A stretch of 64,000 nucleotides of DNA from Enterobacter cloacae complex sp. R_G8 (GTDB lineage Bacteria; Pseudomonadota; Gammaproteobacteria; Enterobacterales; Enterobacteriaceae), in assembly GCF_024599795.1 (NCBI RefSeq), contig NZ_CP102246.1, positions 3,224,001 through 3,288,000 of the forward strand, in the 5' to 3' direction. The first letter of the stretch is position 1; every line of letters begins with the position of its first letter. Position numbers and translations under genes: made by a program. Below are positions 1 through 9,809 of the stretch, one piece after another. Under the pieces are notes generated by a model. The model was not told where the DNA came from, searched no databases, and worked only from the letters and a program-made list of their open reading frames with translations.

Positions 1-569
1 TTTCTAAATATATATGATTTTAGAAAATAAGGAATAGCACTTATCATTATAAGAGGTAATCCAAAATAGATAATCGGCACTTTATATCTAACCATTAATG
101 CTCTGGCTACTAAGCCGAAAATAAGTCCAACTACGTTTGCAATAGCATTAACTCTAGAGTTCAGCAGTGACTCATTAAAGCTTGTATAAGTATCAATAGT
201 GTAAAAATAATACGCCGTACAGATTGACAGCACTAATGTTATACCTGTTAAATCCATTCTCACATTTAAAAACAGTATGCAAACGCTTGCAAAAAAGATA
301 AATATTATACTTCTCAACATAAATATAGGCATCATTAATTGTATGCCGCTAATCAAGTTTATGCTTATTCTTTTATAGAAAATACTATCGCTGCCAAACA
401 CCCCAACAACCTGAACAATTTGAAAAATAGCAGTTGCAATTGCTATTTGACCAATTACCACAGGCCCCAGATATTTAGCCACCAAAGCATTTATAAAGAA
501 AAGACCCACTACGCCGATTGTTTTTTCTGCAATCATCCACAAGAAATTCTTTTGAGTTTTGCTTAACAC
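1..569 (-). CDS. Polysaccharide (O-antigen/exopolysaccharide) flippase, Wzx-like; 3' end beyond window
   Basis: Reading the minus strand from a GTG at 569 gives an open frame that runs without a stop to base 1 (189 codons), so the gene continues past the left edge. The product begins with a short polar stretch followed by hydrophobic helices and contains NALVAKYLGPVVIGQIA, the N-terminal signature (VARYLGPE.FG) of MATE-superfamily flippases such as Wzx/RfbX, which move undecaprenyl-linked sugar units across the inner membrane. At least five hydrophobic segments are visible. An AGGTTGAG ribosome site lies just before the GTG. It follows a small membrane peptide gene by 22 bases, probably in the same transcript. 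Composition is very AT-rich, unlike the core genes to the right, which suggests transfer. Family assignment is fairly sure; the sugar substrate cannot be told. Confidence 0.8.
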   Translation of the reverse strand, partial: MLSKTQKNFLWMIAEKTIGVVGLFFINALVAKYLGPVVIGQIAIATAIFQIVQVVGVFGSDSIFYKRISINLISGIQLMMPIFMLRSIIFIFFASVCILFLNVRMDLTGITLVLSICTAYYFYTIDTYTSFNESLLNSRVNAIANVVGLIFGLVARALMVRYKVPIIYFGLPLIMISAIPYFLKSYIFR

Positions 570-591
570 TTACTCAACCTCATATAAATAT

Positions 592-726
592 TTATTTCTC
601 TTCATCATCTCTATAAAGTAAATCTATGAATTGAGTTACATCCATACTGTTTTTATTCGATCGAATAAAATAAAAAACAACTGCTATTAGTATCAATAAG
701 GCTATGCATAACAATAGAAACAACAT
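592..726 (-). CDS. Small single-pass membrane peptide (44 aa), unknown function
   Basis: ATG at 726 opens a 44-codon frame ending in TAA at 592, preceded by a GGGGA ribosome site. The peptide starts MLFLLLCIALLILIAVVF, one uninterrupted transmembrane helix (residues 1 to about 21), followed by an arginine (positive-inside) and an acidic cytoplasmic tail ending DDEEK. It lies 22 bases upstream of the flippase GTG on the same strand, so the two are probably co-transcribed. I do not recognise the family; short membrane proteins of this shape often sit beside transporters or surface polysaccharide genes. Coding is supported by the ribosome site, the hydrophobic design and the spacing, not by homology. 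Confidence 0.55.
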   Translation of the reverse strand: MLFLLLCIALLILIAVVFYFIRSNKNSMDVTQFIDLLYRDDEEK

Positions 727-1134
727 ATCGAGTCCCCGTTTTGATACTCAACCCAACTTAAAAATGAGATGATTCTTTAAGTGTTAAGCATCAATTTATA
801 TAGAATTAAAGAGTTGTTTTGAGCAATACCAATAAATAGTAAACAGTCGTATATCATTCCTATATAAAAATTAATTCCCACGTAAATCATTAACTCAAAA
901 AATCACGCTCAAATAACATAAAGCCATCTTCGAATCGACTATTAATAATGATAGGTTGATAAAATTTTACGAGCTCAGCACTTACTTATTTTTGATGATC
1001 TGGTCTATAAAAATTAAATTATGTATAATTACACAAACACATATTTAAATTTAAACTTGCCATCTTCTAAAAAGGTTATATGATTACCTAACATCAAACT
1101 TTAAGAATGAAAATAGTAGCAGAGGCTTCACACC
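727..1134. other. AT-rich intergenic region between divergent genes
   Basis: This 408-base stretch separates the leftward small-peptide/flippase unit from the rightward YaiV-like regulator. It is strongly AT-rich with no convincing open frame. A perfect -10 hexamer TATAAT at 1024-1029 points toward the regulator gene, with only a weak -35. No JUMPstart/ops element, which often precedes polysaccharide operons, is visible. Such AT-rich divergent regions are typical H-NS targets; that is inference. Confidence 0.5.
1024..1029 (+). promoter_or_regulatory. Candidate -10 element for the YaiV-like regulator gene
   Basis: TATAAT matches the sigma-70 -10 consensus exactly and lies about 105 bases before the ATG of the regulator gene. 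The -35 is poor, and AT-rich DNA contains such hexamers by chance, so this is tentative. Confidence 0.35.
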
Positions 1135-1734
1135 ATGTTTAACCATATCTTAGAGATTGTTGAAGGATCTAACAAGTTTATGCGCATTTATGCATCAAAT
1201 GGACAACGAATAAACTTCACGCTTAATAATAAACCACATGTATACTTTCTCACAGAAGGAAGAGTAGACATTTATAGGAAAGCAGACGATATTTTAATTT
1301 TCACTGTATATGCGCCCTATATTTTAGGGATAATCTTTATGTTCGAAAAGGATGATTACCATTACTTTCGAGCTTCAACGGATGCAACTTTCACAGCAAT
1401 TTCAACTGTGGAATTGGATTATTTGGCTGATAGTAATAACCTGTGGAAACATTTTTTCTTAATGACTTGTGAAATCACTTTAAACTTTTTCAAAAGAGAC
1501 CAAAGATTTTCATCAAAAAATGCCTACGATATTATAAAAAACAATTTAGAAGCCATATGGGAATTACCAGAGAATGAAAGATCTCAAATTTCAGTTTTCA
1601 AGTTCATTTTATCCAGAAGCTCAATTTCTCGTAGTTCATTAAATAAAGTCTTAAAAGATTTGAATGATGGTGGATATATTAATATTCACAGAGGAAAGTT
1701 ACTAAATATCAAAAACCTACCATTAAAATACTAA
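1135..1734 (+). CDS. YaiV/IprA-like Crp-fold winged-helix transcriptional regulator
   Basis: The 199-residue protein has an N-terminal cyclic-nucleotide-binding-like beta fold (about 20-105; YFLTEGRVDIYR, APYILGI) and a C-terminal winged helix (about 130-199). Its end (YDIIKNNLEAI, SISRSSLNKVLKDL, GKLLNIKNLP) lines up well with E. coli YaiV (YDQIRATL, RVSRSVVAEVLAAL, GKLISINRLP), placing it in the YaiV/IprA family. Salmonella IprA affects oxidative stress resistance; targets here are unknown. An AGAGG site precedes the ATG. Its TAA (1732-1734) abuts the stop codon of the opposing small-peptide gene (1735-1737) with no base between. It is AT-rich, like its neighbours, and could regulate the adjacent barrel operon; that is inference. 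Confidence 0.7.
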   Translation: MFNHILEIVEGSNKFMRIYASNGQRINFTLNNKPHVYFLTEGRVDIYRKADDILIFTVYAPYILGIIFMFEKDDYHYFRASTDATFTAISTVELDYLADSNNLWKHFFLMTCEITLNFFKRDQRFSSKNAYDIIKNNLEAIWELPENERSQISVFKFILSRSSISRSSLNKVLKDLNDGGYINIHRGKLLNIKNLPLKY

Positions 1735-1890
1735 TCATTTAGGAGGCAGAAATATCTTTCGCCATAATGGTGTTGTTTCTGATGCAATTCTTTTGTTTTC
1801 ATTGATGCGATAATTAGCATAAAAACAATAAATTGAAAATGGAATCAATACCATTATCGATAAAATAGATATTATATTATACGTGTTCAT
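1735..1890 (-). CDS. Small single-pass membrane peptide (51 aa), unknown function
   Basis: I chose the ATG at 1890, preceded by a strong AAGAAGGG ribosome site, over an upstream ATG at 1932 buried in the LuxR gene. The 51-residue product starts MNTYNIISILSIMVLIPFS, with one transmembrane helix (about 5-24), then a charged tail NYRINENKR and a proline-rich end. Its start overlaps the end of the LuxR-type gene by 14 bases in another frame, which suggests translational coupling as the last gene of a barrel-LuxR-peptide operon. No family is recognised. The strong ribosome site and overlap support it as a real gene. Confidence 0.6.
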   Translation of the reverse strand: MNTYNIISILSIMVLIPFSIYCFYANYRINENKRIASETTPLWRKIFLPPK

Positions 1891-2413
1891 ACAACCCTTC
1901 TTTTGTTGCCAAAGCATACATATACAATTCATGCCTATTTTTCAAGTTTAATTTTTGCAAAATATTACGCCTATGAGAGCTGATTGTCTTTTTTGTTATA
2001 TTAAGCATAATAGCAATTTTGTCATCTGTTGCTCCCTCCGAAAATAAAGTTAATAGCAGGGTCTCTTTCGATGATAGTTTTTTAAAATAAAGCGCACTGT
2101 GAAGATAATCTTGGTTTGTTAAATCATTAAAACACTCTATATATTTCTCCAAATCATAATTACATGGCAAAATTAACGTTTTTTCCGGTCTATATTTTGA
2201 AACTGCGTAACAATGTAAGAAATTATCTGTAATGATGATATCTTGAGTATGATACTTATGATAAAAAATAAGAGCTGGAAGCTTAGTGGTTTGCTCAACG
2301 TTATATGTATAAGATTCAAATACTTTAGAATCGTAAATGAGCTCCCTGATGCCGTAATATAAAAAATAGTTATCAGTAATAACATATATTCTTATTATTT
2401 TTTTTGATATCAT
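1877..2413 (-). CDS. LuxR-type response-regulator-like transcription factor
   Basis: The C-terminal third is a clear LuxR helix-turn-helix (KKLSSKETLLLTLFSEGATD, TKKTISSHRRNILQKLNLKNR), here about residues 108-170. The N-terminal part (RIYVITDNYFLYYGIRELI) resembles a receiver fold but lacks a convincing phospho-acceptor aspartate pocket, as in several fimbrial regulators of the family. Start: ATG at 2413, five bases after AAGGTGA; the longer TTG start at 2428 would put that ribosome site inside the gene. The ATG lies 17 bases after the stop of the upstream barrel gene and the end overlaps the next small gene, so the three form one operon. The protein probably regulates this operon or other surface genes; targets cannot be seen. 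Confidence 0.75.
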   Translation of the reverse strand: MISKKIIRIYVITDNYFLYYGIRELIYDSKVFESYTYNVEQTTKLPALIFYHKYHTQDIIITDNFLHCYAVSKYRPEKTLILPCNYDLEKYIECFNDLTNQDYLHSALYFKKLSSKETLLLTLFSEGATDDKIAIMLNITKKTISSHRRNILQKLNLKNRHELYMYALATKEGLYEHV

Positions 2414-2430
2414 TTCATTCACCTTCAACG

Positions 2431-2913
2431 TCAGAACAAATATCCTATCCCAATGATGAAAGTATCTATTCCTTTGTTATCAACAAGACCCAATTCATAT
2501 CCTGTATTTAATTGAATATTGTCTGTTAAGTTGTAAAACAAACCAGCACCAAAAGCTGCCCCATAAATCTCATGACTTTGATCAGGTTTCATTTTTGAAC
2601 CACAAGAAATACCAGCAAGCCCATATAAATTTATATCTTGTGTGATATTAATAGCAAGCCCAGGCATAATTGATGCATATTTGCTTTTCAAATAAGAGTC
2701 CCCGGAACCACTGGTGTTCTGTATATAAGAACCTGATGCGACCAGTGCAAAATTACCCATATCGTGTTTAAACATCACATTCATGCCATGCATCTTTTCG
2801 GCCCCACTCTCTTTGCCTGCAGCATAGTTTATAGACATTGAATTACTGGCAGATACTGGCATGGTAAAAGCGCCCAAAAAAAGAAAAGCAGCTGCTAGAT
2901 TAAATTTATGCAT
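2431..2913 (-). CDS. Ail/Lom (OmpX/PagC)-type outer membrane beta-barrel protein
   Basis: The 160-residue product has a Sec signal peptide (MHKFNLAAAFLFLGAF, cleavage near VSA-SN at about 23) and then alternating polar/hydrophobic strands ending in IIGIGYLF, the terminal phenylalanine pattern recognised by the BAM machinery. Size and strand layout fit the eight-strand Ail/Lom/OmpX/PagC family, whose members act in adhesion, serum resistance or envelope stress. A single cysteine (GISCGS) is unusual. The ribosome site GGAGGAAC is strong. It heads an operon with a LuxR regulator and a small membrane peptide. The family is fairly sure; a virulence role cannot be inferred from sequence alone. Confidence 0.75.
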   Translation of the reverse strand: MHKFNLAAAFLFLGAFTMPVSASNSMSINYAAGKESGAEKMHGMNVMFKHDMGNFALVASGSYIQNTSGSGDSYLKSKYASIMPGLAINITQDINLYGLAGISCGSKMKPDQSHEIYGAAFGAGLFYNLTDNIQLNTGYELGLVDNKGIDTFIIGIGYLF

Positions 2914-3259
2914 AGTTCCTCCAATAATTTCTCTTAAATATACAGAGATAAAATTGTGTTACCAGCATATAAATACACATGCAAAAGTTTTAATTGCACA
3001 ACAAAATGTTTATTTTTATATATTGACTAAGGGTACTAACACGAACCAGTCATTCCTGGATAAAGGATTTTGAGGAAATGAAATTCGGAATTGTTTATTT
3101 TTGATAAGTGGGAAGTGAAATGCGAATACAGTTTTTATATCTACAGTAGCGAATACACCCTGCCCTAAATTGTTGTGGCAGATGCAGAGAGAACAGGAAA
3201 TAACATCTGCTTAAGAAAGGGTTTTGATAAGCTATTGATAAGAATACGAAAAACAACAA
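2914..3259. other. AT-rich region upstream of the barrel operon and downstream of icd
   Basis: About 350 bases without a convincing gene. It should contain the leftward promoter of the barrel operon; no strong -35/-10 pair or perfect PhoP box stands out. The sharp composition change near 3240, where icd sequence begins, marks the boundary between accessory and core DNA. Confidence 0.5.
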
Positions 3260-3261
3260 TA

Positions 3262-3290
3262 AAAACGGGAACCAACTGGCTCCCGTTCTT
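3262..3290 (-). terminator. Rho-independent terminator of icd
   Basis: Read leftward, a GC hairpin (ACGGGAGCC / GGTTCCCGT, one G-U pair) is followed by TTTTTATTG. It lies about 20 bases past the icd stop. Confidence 0.85.
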
Positions 3291-3309
3291 TACTAACCCA
3301 GCGAGTGGA

Positions 3310-4560
3310 TTACATATTCGCGATAATCGCGTCGCCAAACTCTGAACATTTCAGCAGTTTAGCGCCTTCCATCAGACGTTCGAAGTCATAGGTAACGGTT
3401 TTGGCGTTGATCGCGCCTTCCATACCTTTAACGATCAGGTCTGCGGCTTCGAACCATTCCATATGACGCAGCATCATTTCTGCGGACAGGATGATAGAGC
3501 CTGGGTTCACTTTGTCCTGACCTGCGTATTTTGGTGCAGTACCGTGGGTGGCTTCGAACAGGGCGCACTCGTCACCGATGTTCGCGCCTGGGGCGATACC
3601 GATACCGCCAACCTGTGCTGCCAGGGCGTCAGAGATGTAGTCACCGTTCAGGTTCATACAGGCGATCACGTCGTATTCCGCTGGACGCAGCAGGATCTGC
3701 TGCAGGAACGCATCGGCGATCACATCTTTAATGATGATCTCTTTGCCGGTGTTCGGGTTCTTGATCTTCTGCCATGGGCCGCCGTCGATCAGCTCACCGC
3801 CGAACTCTTCTTGCGCCAACTGGTAACCCCAGTCTTTGAACGCGCCTTCGGTGAACTTCATGATGTTGCCTTTGTGAACCAGGGTCACAGAGTCACGGTC
3901 GTTGGTGATCGCGTATTCAATTGCCGCGCGCACCAGACGTTTGGTCCCTTCTTCGGAGCACGGCTTGATGCCGATACCGCAATGCTCAGGGAAGCGAATT
4001 TTCTTCACGCCCATCTCTTCGCGCAGGAATTTAATCACTTTTTCTGCGTCAGCAGAGTCGGCTTTCCATTCGATACCCGCGTAGATGTCTTCTGAGTTTT
4101 CGCGGAAGATAACCATATCGGTCAGTTCAGGATGCTTAACCGGGCTTGGGGTGCCCTGATAGTAACGAACCGGACGCAGACATACGTACAGGTCCAGCTC
4201 CTGACGCAGTGCCACGTTCAGAGAACGGATACCGCCGCCAACTGGCGTCGTCAGTGGGCCTTTAATAGCAACGCGGTAGTCGCGGATCAGGTCCAGCGTT
4301 TCGGCTGGCAGCCAGACGTCCTGGCCATAAACTTGAGTAGATTTTTCACCGGTGTAAATTTCCATCCAGGAAATTTTACGCTCGCCTTTGTAGGCTTTCT
4401 CAACAGCGGCATCAACCACTTTCAGCATTGCCGGGGTAACGTCTACACCGATACCATCACCTTCGATGAATGGAATGATCGGATTGTGAGGAACGTTAAT
4501 CTTGCCGTTTTGCAGGGTGATCTTTTTACCTTCCGCCGGAACAACTACTTTGCTTTCCAT
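3310..4560 (-). CDS. icd: Isocitrate dehydrogenase, NADP-dependent
   Basis: This 416-residue TCA-cycle enzyme oxidatively decarboxylates isocitrate to 2-oxoglutarate with NADP. Length and sequence match E. coli Icd throughout, including the substrate loop [13 protein letters not shown] with the serine (S113) phosphorylated by AceK, the metal-binding NLNGDYISD region and the NADP-binding [11 protein letters not shown] stretch. The start ATG follows GGAGAGG. It stands alone with its own terminator; a candidate ArcA site lies in the upstream gap shared with divergent rluE. The 3' end of icd is a known integration site for phages such as e14 in E. coli; here the gene is intact and borders AT-rich DNA. 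Confidence 0.98.
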   Translation of the reverse strand: MESKVVVPAEGKKITLQNGKINVPHNPIIPFIEGDGIGVDVTPAMLKVVDAAVEKAYKGERKISWMEIYTGEKSTQVYGQDVWLPAETLDLIRDYRVAIKGPLTTPVGGGIRSLNVALRQELDLYVCLRPVRYYQGTPSPVKHPELTDMVIFRENSEDIYAGIEWKADSADAEKVIKFLREEMGVKKIRFPEHCGIGIKPCSEEGTKRLVRAAIEYAITNDRDSVTLVHKGNIMKFTEGAFKDWGYQLAQEEFGGELIDGGPWQKIKNPNTGKEIIIKDVIADAFLQQILLRPAEYDVIACMNLNGDYISDALAAQVGGIGIAPGANIGDECALFEATHGTAPKYAGQDKVNPGSIILSAEMMLRHMEWFEAADLIVKGMEGAINAKTVTYDFERLMEGAKLLKCSEFGDAIIANM

Positions 4561-4600
4561 TAACCTCTCCTTCGAGCGCTTCTGGTTGTTACTGATCTTA

Positions 4601-4618
4601 TGTTAATAAATTGTAATG
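4601..4618. promoter_or_regulatory. Candidate ArcA binding site (icd-rluE intergenic)
   Basis: TGTTAATAAATTGTAAT contains two GTTAA-like direct repeats whose starts are 11 bases apart, the usual ArcA arrangement. ArcA represses icd in E. coli under low oxygen. The match is by eye only. Confidence 0.45.
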
Positions 4619-4677
4619 AGCCCTTCGATAGTACCTGATTGTCCGACGCCATGAAAGGTCTTCGTTATTAGGCTATA

Positions 4678-5331
4678 ATGCGGCAATTGATAACGCCTGA
4701 AAATACCATGAAGAAAACTTCTTTTACAAAACACCGGGTTGAGCGATTCAGCTCGCGACAAGCCGCCAGAAGACCGCAGGAAAGCCAGCCAAAGCGGGTC
4801 ATTTTGTTCAATAAACCCTACGATGTTTTGCCGCAATTTACCGATGAAGCCGGGCGCAGCACGCTCAAGGATTACATCCCCGTTCAGGGTGTCTATGCCG
4901 CCGGTCGTCTGGATCGTGACAGCGAGGGGCTGCTGGTTTTAACCAACGATGGCGCCTTACAGGCGAAACTCACACAGCCGGGAAAACGTACCGGCAAAAT
5001 TTACTACGTGCAGGTGGAAGGCGAGCCGGATGAAGCGGCGCTCGCGGCATTACGCAACGGCGTGACGTTAAACGATGGCCCCACCCTGCCCGCAGGGATT
5101 GAACGCGTGAATGAACCGGAGTGGCTGTGGCCGCGCAACCCGCCCATTCGCGAGCGCAAATCTATTCCTACCAGCTGGCTCAAAATCACCCTTTATGAAG
5201 GCCGCAACCGACAGGTTCGGCGCATGACCGCCCACGTGGGCTTCCCTACCCTGCGTCTGATTCGCTATGCCATGGGCAGCTACACGCTGGATGCCCTGGC
5301 TAACGGTGAATGGCGGGACGTTGCCCCTTAA
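4678..5331 (+). CDS. rluE: 23S rRNA pseudouridine(2457) synthase
   Basis: The product isomerises U2457 of 23S rRNA. It has the catalytic-aspartate motif GRLDRDSEG, the RsuA/RluE-type KIYYVQVEG and RNRQVRRM motifs, and no N-terminal S4 domain, as expected for RluE. Length from the first ATG is 217, equal to E. coli. The first ATG lies inside a TATAAT that looks like a -10 element, so translation may really begin at the ATG at 4708 (MKKTSF, 207 residues). nudJ follows after a 9-base gap. Confidence 0.93.
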   Translation: MRQLITPENTMKKTSFTKHRVERFSSRQAARRPQESQPKRVILFNKPYDVLPQFTDEAGRSTLKDYIPVQGVYAAGRLDRDSEGLLVLTNDGALQAKLTQPGKRTGKIYYVQVEGEPDEAALAALRNGVTLNDGPTLPAGIERVNEPEWLWPRNPPIRERKSIPTSWLKITLYEGRNRQVRRMTAHVGFPTLRLIRYAMGSYTLDALANGEWRDVAP

Positions 5332-5340
5332 GGAGTCACT

Positions 5341-5814
5341 ATGTTTAAACCTCATGTTACGGTCGCCTGTGTGGTTCATGCACAGGGGAAATTCCTGGTG
5401 GTGGAAGAGAGCATCAACGGTAAAGCATTGTGGAATCAACCTGCCGGGCATCTCGAAGCAAACGAGACGCTGCTGCAGGCCGCGAAGCGCGAACTGTGGG
5501 AAGAGACGGGTATCCGTGCCGAACCGCAACATTTTATCCGCATGCACCAGTGGATTGCCCCCGACCACACGCCGTTCCTGCGATTTTTATTTGCCGTTGA
5601 GCTTAGCGAAACGTGCGCCACTGAACCGCACGATGACGATATCGATCGCTGCCTGTGGGTCAGCGCCGACGAGATCCTGAACGCGCCAAACCTGCGCTCA
5701 CCGCTGGTTGCCGAAAGCATCCGCTGCTGGCAGTCAGGCGCACGCTTGCCGCTGGAGGTCATCGGAGAATTTAACTGGCCGTTTACAGAGGGTGTCAATG
5801 GTGGGGGGGCGTGA
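5341..5814 (+). CDS. nudJ: Nudix phosphatase NudJ (HMP-PP / nucleotide pyrophosphatase)
   Basis: This 157-residue Nudix hydrolase carries the full box (GHLEANET...REL.EETGI, about residues 37-59). E. coli NudJ hydrolyses thiamine precursor HMP-pyrophosphate and nucleoside di/triphosphates. The ATG follows AAGGAG. The end is slightly longer than the 153-residue E. coli protein and is encoded by a run of seven G (5803-5809) giving a glycine-rich tail GVNGGGA. It overlaps the promoter region of mnmA. Confidence 0.93.
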   Translation: MFKPHVTVACVVHAQGKFLVVEESINGKALWNQPAGHLEANETLLQAAKRELWEETGIRAEPQHFIRMHQWIAPDHTPFLRFLFAVELSETCATEPHDDDIDRCLWVSADEILNAPNLRSPLVAESIRCWQSGARLPLEVIGEFNWPFTEGVNGGGA

Positions 5815-5820
5815 TAGAAT
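5815..5820 (+). promoter_or_regulatory. Candidate -10 of mnmA
   Basis: TAGAAT sits just after the nudJ stop codon and 34 bases before the mnmA ATG. A good -35 is not evident, and the seven-G run lies in the expected spacer. Confidence 0.35.
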
Positions 5821-5854
5821 ACGCCGCCTTGAAGTTCAATGTCGTGAGTATTCC

Positions 5855-6967
5855 ATGTCAGATAACAGCCAGAAAAAAGTGATCGTCGGCATGTCCGGCG
5901 GTGTCGATTCCTCCGTTTCCGCCTACCTGTTGCAACAACAGGGCTATAAGGTGGAGGGCCTGTTCATGAAGAACTGGGAGGAAGATGATGGCGAAGAATA
6001 TTGCACTGCCGCTGCGGATCTCGCCGATGCGCAGGCCGTGTGCGACAAACTCGGCATTGAACTGCACACCGTAAATTTTGCGGCAGAATACTGGGATAAC
6101 GTGTTTGAGCTTTTCCTGGAAGAGTACAAAGCGGGCCGTACCCCGAACCCGGATATTCTGTGCAACAAAGAGATCAAATTTAAAGCCTTCCTCGAATTCG
6201 CGGCGGAAGATCTGGGCGCAGACTATATTGCGACCGGTCACTACGTGCGTCGCGCCGATGTGAACGGCAAAAGCCAGCTGCTGCGCGGTCTGGACGGTAA
6301 TAAAGATCAGAGCTATTTCCTTTATACGCTAAGCCATGAACAGATTGCACAAAGCCTGTTCCCGGTTGGCGAGCTGGAAAAGCCAGAAGTCCGTAAAATT
6401 GCTGAAGCGCTGGATCTGATCACCGCGAAGAAAAAAGACTCCACCGGTATCTGCTTTATTGGCGAGCGCAAATTCCGCGATTTCCTTGGTCGCTACCTGC
6501 CTGCGCAGCCGGGCAAAATTGTCACGGTCGATGGCGACGAAATTGGCCAGCATCAGGGGCTGATGTACCACACCCTCGGCCAGCGTAAAGGCCTGGGCAT
6601 TGGCGGTACCAAAGACGGTAGCGAAGATCCGTGGTATGTGGTCGACAAAGATGTCGAAAACAATATTCTGATCGTCGCTCAGGGGCACGACCATCCGCGT
6701 CTGATGTCCGTTGGCCTTATCGCACAGCAGTTGCACTGGGTCGATCGTGAACCACTCAAAGGTACGCTGCGCTGCACGGTAAAAACGCGCTACCGTCAGA
6801 CGGACATCCCGTGCACCCTTACCGCGCTGGATGACGATCGCATTGACGTGCGTTTTGACGAGCCGGTTGCAGCCGTTACCCCGGGCCAGTCTGCCGTCTT
6901 CTACAGCGGTGAAATCTGCCTGGGCGGCGGGATCATTGAACAGCGCCTGCCGCTGACCGCTGTTTAA
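5855..6967 (+). CDS. mnmA: tRNA 2-thiouridine synthase MnmA
   Basis: MnmA adenylates and thiolates U34 of tRNA-Lys, -Glu and -Gln using sulfur relayed from TusE. Visible are the PP-loop SGGVDSS near the N-terminus and the two catalytic cysteines in PDILCNKE and [10 protein letters not shown] start at the ATG giving MSDNSQKK (370 residues), matching E. coli MSETAKK; the longer open frame upstream overlaps nudJ in another frame. It is followed by hflD after 27 bases, then purB, as in E. coli. Confidence 0.97.
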   Translation: MSDNSQKKVIVGMSGGVDSSVSAYLLQQQGYKVEGLFMKNWEEDDGEEYCTAAADLADAQAVCDKLGIELHTVNFAAEYWDNVFELFLEEYKAGRTPNPDILCNKEIKFKAFLEFAAEDLGADYIATGHYVRRADVNGKSQLLRGLDGNKDQSYFLYTLSHEQIAQSLFPVGELEKPEVRKIAEALDLITAKKKDSTGICFIGERKFRDFLGRYLPAQPGKIVTVDGDEIGQHQGLMYHTLGQRKGLGIGGTKDGSEDPWYVVDKDVENNILIVAQGHDHPRLMSVGLIAQQLHWVDREPLKGTLRCTVKTRYRQTDIPCTLTALDDDRIDVRFDEPVAAVTPGQSAVFYSGEICLGGGIIEQRLPLTAV

Positions 6968-6994
6968 CCCGATTGCACACATAAAGGAGACCGT

Positions 6995-9014
<2,020 letters not shown>

Positions 9015-9023
9015 TCCACTCCT

Positions 9024-9056
9024 CCCCCTTTTCGCCCGAAAAGGGGGCTGCTTTTT
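9024..9056 (+). terminator. Terminator of purB
   Basis: CCCCCTTTT and AAAAGGGGG form a nine-pair stem followed by CTGCTTTTT. Confidence 0.9.
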
Positions 9057-9060
9057 CCCC

Positions 9061-9095
9061 GGTTTACTCAATGTTTATCTCCACAACAACATAAT
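9061..9095 (+). promoter_or_regulatory. PhoP box and -10 of the autoregulated phoP promoter
   Basis: GGTTTA-CTCAA-TGTTTA (9061-9077) is a perfect PhoP direct repeat with 5-base spacing. Twelve bases downstream is CATAAT, a good -10. This is the classic class-II arrangement giving positive feedback of PhoP on phoPQ under low magnesium. A second -10-like CATACT at 9111-9116 may serve the constitutive promoter. Confidence 0.9.
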
Positions 9096-9137
9096 CAGCG
9101 TTAAACTATTCATACTATTTACTCTGGGAGAAAGATG

Positions 9138-9809
9138 ATGCGCGTACTGGTTGTTGAGGATAACGCATTGCTACGTCATCACCTGAAGGTACAGCTTCAG
9201 GAGATGGGACATCAGGTGGACGATGCTGAAGATGCAAAAGAAGCCGATTATTATCTCAATGAACACCTGCCGGATATCGCCATCGTTGACCTCGGGTTAC
9301 CTGACGAAGACGGGCTGTCGTTAATTCGCCGCTGGCGCAGCCATGACGTCTCCCTTCCGGTACTGGTACTGACCGCCCGTGAAGGCTGGCAGGACAAAGT
9401 TGAAGTGCTCAGCGCGGGTGCCGATGATTACGTCACCAAACCGTTTCATATTGAAGAAGTGGCCGCGCGTATGCAGGCGCTGTTACGCCGCAACAGCGGA
9501 CTGGCCTCACAGGTTATTTCCCTTCCGCCATTCCAGGTGGATCTCTCTCGCCGTGAATTCTCCATCAACAACGAAGTGATCAAGCTGACGGCCTTCGAAT
9601 ACACCATCATGGAAACGCTGATCCGTAATAACGGCAAAGTGGTCAGCAAAGATTCCTTAATGCTCCAGCTTTATCCGGATGCCGAACTGCGTGAGAGCCA
9701 CACCATTGATGTGCTGATGGGGCGTTTGCGTAAGAAAATCCAGGCGCAGTACCCGCAGGATGTGATCACTACCGTACGTGGTCAGGGCTACCTGTTCGAA
9801 TTACGCTAA
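9138..9809 (+). CDS. phoP: Response regulator PhoP
   Basis: PhoP is the OmpR-family regulator that responds to low magnesium, antimicrobial peptides and acid. It has a receiver domain (residues 1-120; phospho-acceptor aspartate in [13 protein letters not shown], conserved lysine in VTKPFH) and a winged-helix DNA-binding domain (about 125-223; [15 protein letters not shown]). Two ATGs stand in tandem; the second (9138) gives 223 residues starting MRVLVVEDN as in E. coli and is better spaced from GGGAG. phoQ follows directly after the stop codon. Confidence 0.97.
   Translation: MRVLVVEDNALLRHHLKVQLQEMGHQVDDAEDAKEADYYLNEHLPDIAIVDLGLPDEDGLSLIRRWRSHDVSLPVLVLTAREGWQDKVEVLSAGADDYVTKPFHIEEVAARMQALLRRNSGLASQVISLPPFQVDLSRREFSINNEVIKLTAFEYTIMETLIRNNGKVVSKDSLMLQLYPDAELRESHTIDVLMGRLRKKIQAQYPQDVITTVRGQGYLFELR

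Noticed and set aside
339..566. 75-codon rightward open frame
   Set aside because: It lies antisense to the flippase, which has continuous membrane-protein coding on the other strand with a recognisable motif.
2173..2385. Hydrophobic 70-residue leftward frame inside the LuxR gene
   Set aside because: It is an out-of-frame shadow on the same strand; hydrophobicity comes from AT-rich codons, and it has no good ribosome site.
2861..3073. Lysine-rich 70-residue rightward frame upstream of the barrel gene
   Set aside because: It begins antisense to the barrel signal peptide and runs into non-coding AT-rich DNA, without a ribosome site.
3310..3400. icd 3' end as a filled phage attachment site
   Set aside because: The gene end is intact and no duplicate of it occurs in the first 3.3 kb, so integration cannot be shown from this window.
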